The notes beneath the pieces were generated by a model that saw only the letters and a program-made list of their open reading frames with translations, made no database searches and was not told where the DNA came from. Both the position numbers and the translations under genes were made by a program. 11,980 nt of DNA from Verrucomicrobiales bacterium (GTDB taxonomy: Bacteria > Verrucomicrobiota > Verrucomicrobiia > Verrucomicrobiales > DEV007). This document shows positions 7,465-11,980 of the stretch, in pieces (within the stretch, counting starts at the first letter, position 1; each line of letters starts with the position of its first letter). The stretch lies in assembly GCA_007123695.1 (NCBI GenBank), contig SLGN01000385.1, positions 1 to 11,980 of the forward strand. The letters are read 5' to 3'.

Positions 7465-8583
7465 TCAGCGGCCTTCGCCGGGGCTTTCGGGGGCGAGGGA
7501 CTTCGCGGCGCCACCGAGTTGCTCGAGCATTTCGCCGAGTTCGCGCAGCCCTTCCTGCACCTCGGGATTCTCGGTGAAGGCACGCAGCAGCGACTGCAGC
7601 GGCGGCGGTCCCGCGGGCGCCGCCGCCGGAGAGCCGGGCGGGTGGATCGTCCACGCGTCGAGCCAGTCGGTTTCGCGCTTGACGAAACCCTCGGCGAACA
7701 GCCGCCGCTCGAAGTCGGGCATGTGACCCGCTCCGTAGAGGATCGCGTAGCGCCCACCGGCGCGACGCGCCCGCTCTTCGGCGAGGCGCTCCATCGCAAC
7801 ACGGTTGCGCTCGGCCACCAAGACGGTGCCCTCCTCGCCTTCGATCTGCACGACGAAGTTCTCCGCCTTGCTCAGGAACGGTGCGAGGCTGCGCTTCAAG
7901 CCGTTGCTGTCGCCCGCGAGGACCGAAGAAAATATCCGCCCCGTCAGCCCCTCGAACTCGGCTTCGTCGGAGGGCAGCCCGGCGAGACCTCCCTCGTCGG
8001 CCAAGCTCAGCGCCCGTCCGAGAAGGCCGGCGAAGCTCTCGCTGCGGCTCTCCATCAGCGAATTCATCTCGTCCCAGGCGAGATCGGCGTGGACGAAGTT
8101 GGGGGCCGAGTAGTCGATGCCGTCGAGCTGGAACTCCAGCCCGAGAAAGCCTTTCGCGAGCTGCTGGATTTGTCGCAGAGCACCGCCTTCGCCGACTTCC
8201 CCGCCGGGGGCCGATCCTTCCGGCGGAGCTTCTTTACCGGGATGCGGCCCGCCCACCAGCTCGTAGAGCACCGCGTCGTATTCGGCAAGGCGACGGTCGA
8301 GTTCGCGGTAGTAGTCCGGATCGGCGAGGTGGACCACCCCGACGAGATCGACGGTCTCGCCGTCCTTCTCGAAGCGGACCACCGACGTCTGGAGTCGGTC
8401 GGGTGCCATCGCGTCGGGCGTCGGTGCTTCGTTTGTCTGCCCGTGGACATAGCGCACGTAGCTGCCCTGGACCACGGCGTCGGGTCCCTGAGCAGGCTCG
8501 TTGTCGGCAGGAGCTTGCGCGACCAAGCACGGGGTGACCGCAAGCACAGCGGCGAGGTAAAGGAAGATGGGCTTCATTCTCAT
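7465..8583 (-). CDS. Exported TraB/GumN-like family protein
   Basis: A 372-residue protein with a Sec-like signal (MRMKPIFLYLAAVLAVTPCLVAQ, residues 1-23, cleavage likely after AQA or VAQ). The TraB/GumN (Tiki-like) fold is indicated by VDLVGVVHLAD (GxxH motif, H85), YDAVLYELVGG (E108), VLVAERNRVAMERL (R259/R261) and YAILYGAGHMPDFERRL (GxGH motif, H287), which supply the paired His/Glu/Arg residues conserved in the superfamily. Relatives include metal-dependent proteases, but the bacterial members are mostly uncharacterised, so activity here is unknown. A low-complexity stretch PPGSPAAAPAGPPP (~315-328) links to a helical C-terminal extension (~330-365) that is not part of the core. ATG 8583 and ATG 8577 are both possible starts, two codons apart, with no clear ribosome site for either. 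It lies 210 bp downstream of the propeller gene on the same strand; cotranscription is possible but not shown. Confidence 0.87.
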   Translation of the reverse strand: MRMKPIFLYLAAVLAVTPCLVAQAPADNEPAQGPDAVVQGSYVRYVHGQTNEAPTPDAMAPDRLQTSVVRFEKDGETVDLVGVVHLADPDYYRELDRRLAEYDAVLYELVGGPHPGKEAPPEGSAPGGEVGEGGALRQIQQLAKGFLGLEFQLDGIDYSAPNFVHADLAWDEMNSLMESRSESFAGLLGRALSLADEGGLAGLPSDEAEFEGLTGRIFSSVLAGDSNGLKRSLAPFLSKAENFVVQIEGEEGTVLVAERNRVAMERLAEERARRAGGRYAILYGAGHMPDFERRLFAEGFVKRETDWLDAWTIHPPGSPAAAPAGPPPLQSLLRAFTENPEVQEGLRELGEMLEQLGGAAKSLAPESPGEGR

Positions 8584-8793
8584 CTTGGGACGTTCGGAGG
8601 CGAAGCTGTGTTAGATCCCTCTACCTTCAGCCGAAGGAATTGCCGCAGAGAACCCTGAAGCACGCTGTGGCAGAGCAAAATTTCACGTCCCTTGCTCCTA
8701 TTGCGGCCCGCCGTCGGCAGTATCAAGCCAATCACAGCACCGTCGCCCACCCGATCATCGAGGTAAGCCTGCGAAGCGGACTGTGGATGCACG

Positions 8794-10041
8794 CTATTTG
8801 CCCGAGTTCACCATCCCGACCACGACGAGCTTCCCACCCGCGTTGCGGCAGTAGGCCCGACCGTTGGCGTAGACCGGCACCGTCCACACTTTCGGCTCGA
8901 CCACTTGCTGGCGGAAGCTGGGCGCGTAGGCATCGGGCGAGGCTGGTGCGACTTGCAGTTCGCCCGATTCGGTCAGCACGAGAAGGTTCCCTTGCACCGC
9001 CATCAGCGCGCCATGGCCGACGCTGGAGTCGGTCCATTTCACCGCGCCGGTGGCGAGTTCGAGACAGCGGATCCCCGTCCCGTCCTGGCCTTCGTTGCCG
9101 CTGATGCCGTAGAGGTGGCCGTCGATGAGGACCGGAGCGTTCATCTGGGCCTGCATGTCGCGGCTCTGCCAGATCGTCGAAGTTTCCTCGAGACCGGACC
9201 ACGCGAGGAGGGTGGCGCCCTTGCCGTAGCCGCTGGAGAGGAACACGGTGTCGCCCGAGACGATGGGATCGGCGGCGTTGACGCCATAGCGCGTCATCCA
9301 GCGGTGGCGCCATAGCTCCGCTCCGCTCCCGGCATCGACACAGACGTAGGATCGCTTGTTGGAAAAAATCGCGAGGCGTCGACCGTCGCGCACCACGGGA
9401 TGCGGGGTCGCGTATCCGGCCTCCTCGTCTCCGGACTTCCAGATCAGCGAACCGTCGGACTTGTCGAGGCAGAGCCCGCTGTCGCCGGCGGCGAGGAAGA
9501 GGCGCTCCTCCCAGACCAGAGGGGCGCCGGTGAAGCCCCAGGTCGGCTTGCTGTAGCCAAAGTCGCTACAGAGATCGCGCTGCCAGACCACTTTCCCGCT
9601 TGCCGCATCGAGGCAGAAAAGCTCGCCTTTTCGGGCGAGCTGGTAGACGCGGTCACCGTCGATCGTGGCCGATCCGGTCGTGCCACCTTGGAAATAGAGA
9701 TTGCCGAGAGGCTGCTTGTATCTGTGCTGCCAGAGAATCTCCCCGGTCCCTTCGCTGAGGCAGAAGAGCGTGTCCTGCGAACGACCGTCGTGGCCGCTCA
9801 GGATCACGCGCCCGCCACCGACGACCGGGGCGCTGTAGCCGAGACCCACCTCCGCGCTCCAGAGCACGGGAGCCTCGCCGCTGGTGCGCATGCCCGCCTC
9901 GGTTGAGATACCGTCGAGGTTCGGTCCCCGGTAGCGCGGCCAGTCGGCAGCGATGGATCTGAAGCCGATACCCGGCAGAAGGATCGCCACGAAAAGAAGA
10001 GCTGAATTGACTCGGAGGAGCGAAGAAGGCAGCATCGGCAT
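8794..10041 (-). CDS. Exported PQQ-like beta-propeller repeat protein
   Basis: A 415-residue beta-propeller with a Sec-like signal (hydrophobic core ALLFVAILLPGIGF, about 14-27; cleavage probably just after SIAA). The mature N-terminus begins DWPRYRGPNLDGIS, the hallmark of a large PVC family annotated as PQQ-binding-like or outer membrane protein assembly factor BamB-like. Repeats of the blade motif are visible: GTGEILWQHRYK, SGKVVWQRDL, SDGSLIWKSG, GSGAELWRHRW, TGAVKWTDSS, each preceded by a 'CLD/CVD/CLE'-type strand. No alcohol-dehydrogenase catalytic domain or haem site is present, so it is probably a binding or scaffold protein, not a quinoprotein enzyme. Frame extends upstream to 10113, but those residues are charged and lack signal character. 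ATG 10041 and ATG 10035 are both reasonable starts; the former directly abuts the divergent epimerase ATG. Confidence 0.88.
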   Translation of the reverse strand: MPMLPSSLLRVNSALLFVAILLPGIGFRSIAADWPRYRGPNLDGISTEAGMRTSGEAPVLWSAEVGLGYSAPVVGGGRVILSGHDGRSQDTLFCLSEGTGEILWQHRYKQPLGNLYFQGGTTGSATIDGDRVYQLARKGELFCLDAASGKVVWQRDLCSDFGYSKPTWGFTGAPLVWEERLFLAAGDSGLCLDKSDGSLIWKSGDEEAGYATPHPVVRDGRRLAIFSNKRSYVCVDAGSGAELWRHRWMTRYGVNAADPIVSGDTVFLSSGYGKGATLLAWSGLEETSTIWQSRDMQAQMNAPVLIDGHLYGISGNEGQDGTGIRCLELATGAVKWTDSSVGHGALMAVQGNLLVLTESGELQVAPASPDAYAPSFRQQVVEPKVWTVPVYANGRAYCRNAGGKLVVVGMVNSGK

Positions 10042-10050
10042 ATGTATACA
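10033..10050. promoter_or_regulatory. Abutting divergent start codons with an adjacent AT-rich palindrome
   Basis: The sequence CATATG at 10039-10044 contains the propeller's ATG on the - strand (10041-10039) and the epimerase's ATG on the + strand (10042-10044). It runs into the palindrome TGTATACA (10043-10050), an AT-rich spot in GC-rich DNA. On the - strand TATACA resembles a -10 box; no matching -35 was found. Any promoter for either gene must therefore lie inside the other's coding sequence, unless the starts are mis-called. Confidence 0.35.
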
Positions 10051-11202
10051 CTTGCCCAGATCCGGTTGTTCGCAACCGCCGTCTTCGCCGCCTTTTCGCC
10101 CTTTCCAACCCATCCGCGCGCTGTGGCCGCCGAGGTGGAGGAGCAGTCATGGGGCCGTCTGCCCGACGGTCGCGAGGTGGGGCTTTTCGTGCTCACCAAT
10201 GCCCGCGGCACCCGCGTGACCGTCGCGGAATACGGGGCGCTGCTGGTATCGGTCGAGACCGCCGACCGCGCAGGCCGGCTGGGATCGGTGACGCTCTCCT
10301 ACGGATCGTTCGGAGAGGCTCTCGCCGGCGGGGTCTTCGGATCGGTCGTCGGACGTTTCGCCAACCGGATCGGTGGGGGTGGCTTCGAGATCGACGGACG
10401 CCGCTTCAACTTGCACACCGTCAACCGGGATGGCGTCCACATCCACGGCGGAACCACCGGCTTCCACCGGCAGCGCTGGAAAGGCGCCGCCTCTTCCGAA
10501 GGCGGCGCCGCCCGCGTCGTCCTCTCCCTGACGAGTCCCGACGGGCACGAAGGCTATCCGGGCCGGGTGGAGGCGTCCGTCACCTACACCCTCGACGACA
10601 GCGACGTACTCGCCCTCGACTACGCCGGGCGGAGCGACGCGCCCACTCACCTCAACCTGACCAACCACGCCTATTTCAATCTCGCCGGAGGCGGCGACGT
10701 GCGCGACCACCTGCTCCGGCTGGACAGCGATTACATCCTCGCGACCGACCGCCGCAAAGTCCCGACCGGAGAGCGGCTCCCCGTGGCGGGCACTCCCTTC
10801 GACTTCCGCGAACCCAAGCCGATCGGACGCGACATCGGCGGGATCGAGGGCGGCGGCTACGACCACTGCTTCATCATTGCTTGCGACGACAGCGGCGACG
10901 GCGGCACATCGCCGGTGCCATTCGCGAGATTGTCGGATCCTTCCTCGGGCCGGGTCCTCGAGATCGCGACGACCAAGCCAGGAGTGCAGATCTTCACTGC
11001 GAACTCGTTCTCCGACAATCCTTTCCCCCGTTGGGGCGGCATCTGCTTCGAGACGCAGCATTTTCCCGACGCCCCCAACCAGCCCGGCTTCCCGAGTAGC
11101 CTGCTGCGACCCGGCGAGGAATACAGGCACCGCACCGAGTTCCGCTTCGGGACGGAAGGCGAAAGACCATCCACCTCGGAAAGGAAATCGCTTGTGCAAT
11201 AG
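10042..11202 (+). CDS. Exported aldose 1-epimerase (galactose mutarotase family)
   Basis: A 386-residue galactose mutarotase-type enzyme that interconverts alpha and beta anomers of aldoses. All key elements are present: GRFANRIGGGGF (N108/R109, sugar binding), DGVHIHGGTTGFHRQRW (H135, matching the first catalytic histidine of the family), LNLTNHAYFNLAG (H209, the catalytic acid histidine), GGYDHCF (D274) and CFETQHFPDAPN (E337, the catalytic base). Residues 1-30 read as a Sec-like signal (R8 then LFATAVFAAF, ending AVAA), and the protein is ~40 residues longer than cytosolic GalM mainly because of it, so it probably works outside the cytoplasm on released sugars. The 15-residue tail after FRFG is polar and unconserved-looking. 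The start ATG abuts the divergent propeller ATG; a GGAGGAG at 10014-10020 is too far upstream (21 nt) to be a good ribosome site. No galactose pathway genes are adjacent. Confidence 0.92.
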   Translation: MYTLAQIRLFATAVFAAFSPFPTHPRAVAAEVEEQSWGRLPDGREVGLFVLTNARGTRVTVAEYGALLVSVETADRAGRLGSVTLSYGSFGEALAGGVFGSVVGRFANRIGGGGFEIDGRRFNLHTVNRDGVHIHGGTTGFHRQRWKGAASSEGGAARVVLSLTSPDGHEGYPGRVEASVTYTLDDSDVLALDYAGRSDAPTHLNLTNHAYFNLAGGGDVRDHLLRLDSDYILATDRRKVPTGERLPVAGTPFDFREPKPIGRDIGGIEGGGYDHCFIIACDDSGDGGTSPVPFARLSDPSSGRVLEIATTKPGVQIFTANSFSDNPFPRWGGICFETQHFPDAPNQPGFPSSLLRPGEEYRHRTEFRFGTEGERPSTSERKSLVQ

Positions 11203-11374
11203 TTGATGCTCTTGCTGGATTCTACTGGATTCCGCCTTCCCCCCCGCAATTCGGCACAGCACAGCGACCGCCTCGCTGCCGCCGTTCCAGCCCAGTCCCG
11301 AAGCCACGGGGTCGCATTTCGAGCGGCCGCCTCTCCCGCCCCCTCCTCTCCCCGGTCGACGGCGGTGAATCGTG

Positions 11375-11472
11375 AATTGATAGAAGTCGCGAACGAGATC
11401 CAATAGAGATCCGACCGCCATACTCGAAGACCTGCGGATAAAACACAATTATTAGCCTTGTTGTTATTTAGG
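11375..11472. repeat. Imperfect direct repeat, copy A
   Basis: About 98 bp starting AATTGATAGAAGTCGCGAAC and ending TTATTTAGG. It aligns with copy B at roughly 70% identity by eye. Best-conserved blocks are AATTGATAG, the 12-base block CTCGAAGACCTG, AATTATTAG and TTATTT. The 3' half is markedly AT-rich against the surroundings. Function unknown. Confidence 0.75.
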
Positions 11473-11518
11473 TTTCGCGCGACAGACCCGCTCCACGCGT
11501 CGCAGACCGAGGGAAGTT

Positions 11519-11615
11519 AATTGATAGGAGTAGCGAACGGAACCCAATGGGCAATCTGCTTTCATGCTCGAAGACCTGCATGTGAATACAAATTATTAGG
11601 ATTGCTATTATTTGG
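11519..11615. repeat. Imperfect direct repeat, copy B
   Basis: About 97 bp starting AATTGATAGGAGTAGCGAAC and ending TTATTTGGG, offset exactly 144 bp from copy A over the first 61 aligned bases, with no gap there. A third AATTGACTAG at 11697-11706 may be a badly decayed start of another copy, but I could not extend it. Confidence 0.75.
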
Positions 11616-11778
11616 GAGAAGGGGCCGAGATTCCGAGCTGGGTCGCGATTCTGATTTCCGGCTGAGGCGGGAAATGTTTCTCTCGGCGACAAAAGGAATT
11701 GACTAGACGCACGTGGCTGGGCATCTTATTAAAATGTGCCTTCCGGTGCCAAATCCGGACGGGTGCCCCCTTCGACAA

Positions 11779-11866
11779 GGTCAGGTGGCTGAGTGGTCGA
11801 AAGCACTTCTTTGCTAAAGAAGCGTGCCCCAAAAGGGTACCGTGGGTTCGAATCCCACCCTGACCG
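11779..11866 (+). tRNA. tRNA-Ser(GCU)
   Basis: A complete class II tRNA of 88 nt. The acceptor stem pairs GGTCAGG (11779-11785) with CCTGACC (11859-11865), with discriminator G11866. The D stem is GCT (11788-11790) with AGC (11802-11804). The anticodon stem pairs CTTCT (11806-11810) with AGAAG (11818-11822), and the loop TTGCTAA places anticodon GCT at 11813-11815, reading AGC/AGU serine codons. A long variable arm, as required for tRNA-Ser, pairs GTGCCC (11824-11829) with GGGTAC (11835-11840), with one G-U pair. The T stem pairs GTGGG with CCCAC around TTCGAAT. The next bases are TCG, so CCA is not encoded and must be added after transcription. Confidence 0.97.
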
Positions 11867-11937
11867 TCGATCCGGTGGCTGCGGATCGCACGCGTCTCCC
11901 CTTCAAAATCAGTTCAGGACGAGGCTCTTTTGCTCGT

Positions 11938-11954
11938 TGCGCCCCTCGGGCGCA
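11938..11954. other. Perfect 7-bp hairpin downstream of the tRNA
   Basis: TGCGCCC (11938-11944) pairs with GGGCGCA (11948-11954) around a 3-nt loop. A second perfect stem, GTCCAG (11963-11968) with CTGGAC (11975-11980), follows at the very end of the window. Neither is followed by a T run within the window, so a terminator role for the tRNA transcript is only a possibility. Confidence 0.35.
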
Positions 11955-11980
11955 GGGGATGGGTCCAGCGCTTTCTGGAC

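Larger units (their letters stand above)
11203..11778. other. Non-coding region with repeat pair upstream of tRNA
   Basis: No gene is supported in these 576 bp. The first ~170 bp (11203-11374) are GC- and C-rich without visible structure; the remainder carries the two AT-rich repeats listed separately, and then ~160 bp leading to the tRNA. Two short leftward open frames (11222-11446 and 11468-11692) share a similar 23-residue stretch solely because they cross the two repeats; neither resembles a known protein. Confidence 0.6.

Noticed and set aside
7405..8658. A 417-codon + strand open frame
   Set aside because: Antisense to the TraB-like gene, which has a signal peptide and GxxH/GAGH motifs.
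10147..11448. A 433-codon - strand open frame
   Set aside because: Antisense to the epimerase, which keeps all its catalytic residues.
11375..11615. CRISPR array
   Set aside because: Only two copies, ~97 bp long and about 30% diverged; CRISPR repeats are short, near-identical and regularly spaced.
11468..11692. Possible small gene of 74 codons on the - strand
   Set aside because: Its only hydrophobic segment and similarity to the neighbouring frame come from crossing the direct repeat; no ribosome site or conserved family.
11699..11735. Promoter for the tRNA: TTGACT at 11699-11704 with AT-rich TTATTAAAAT at 11726-11735
   Set aside because: The distance between the two boxes is 21 bp or more, and the hexamer at the proper 17-bp spacing (CATCTT) is a poor -10; not strong enough to list.

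Overview
The window is GC-rich, protein-dense bacterial chromosome from the PVC superphylum, most likely Verrucomicrobiota or Planctomycetota. The evidence is the paired PSD1-type cytochrome (PSCyt1/DUF1549/DUF1553) and DUF1501 genes, which are massively expanded in those phyla, and an exported PQQ-type propeller that opens with the 'DWPxxRGP' signature common there. Most starts lack a convincing Shine-Dalgarno sequence, and the tRNA gene does not encode CCA. I cannot name a species.

Layout. Positions 1-4808 (+) hold the tail of one DUF1501 gene, then a complete PSD1 cytochrome gene, then a second, complete DUF1501 gene that overlaps it by an ATGA junction. This looks like two PSD1-DUF1501 cassettes in tandem, the first cut by the window edge. 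A tandem GNAT-type acetyltransferase (4836-5771, -) converges on the array. A 565-bp gap without a convincing gene (5772-6336) separates it from a divergent Rpn/YhgA-like PD-(D/E)XK nuclease with a DUF4351 tail and five in-frame IEKG repeats (6337-7365, +). Convergent to that lies an exported TraB/GumN-like protein (7465-8583, -), followed on the same strand by an exported PQQ-like beta-propeller (8794-10041, -). An exported aldose 1-epimerase (10042-11202, +) diverges from the propeller with no bases between the two start codons. The last 780 bp hold a 576-bp non-coding stretch with two diverged ~97-bp direct repeats 144 bp apart, then a tRNA-Ser(GCU), then two small hairpins at the window end.

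How the genes fit together. Six of the seven complete or partial non-GNAT, non-nuclease roles are exported: the PSD1 cytochrome and the propeller carry Sec-like signals, DUF1501 a Tat-like one, and TraB and the epimerase Sec-like ones. This suits the large periplasm of PVC bacteria, and secreted PSD1/DUF1501 proteins and a periplasmic sugar mutarotase would suit polysaccharide use, but that link is inference. No integrase, insertion sequence, CRISPR array or rRNA was seen. The most interesting items are the Rpn-type nuclease with a slippage-prone hinge and a possible internal C-terminal product, the back-to-back start codons at 10039-10044, and the AT-rich repeat pair before the tRNA.
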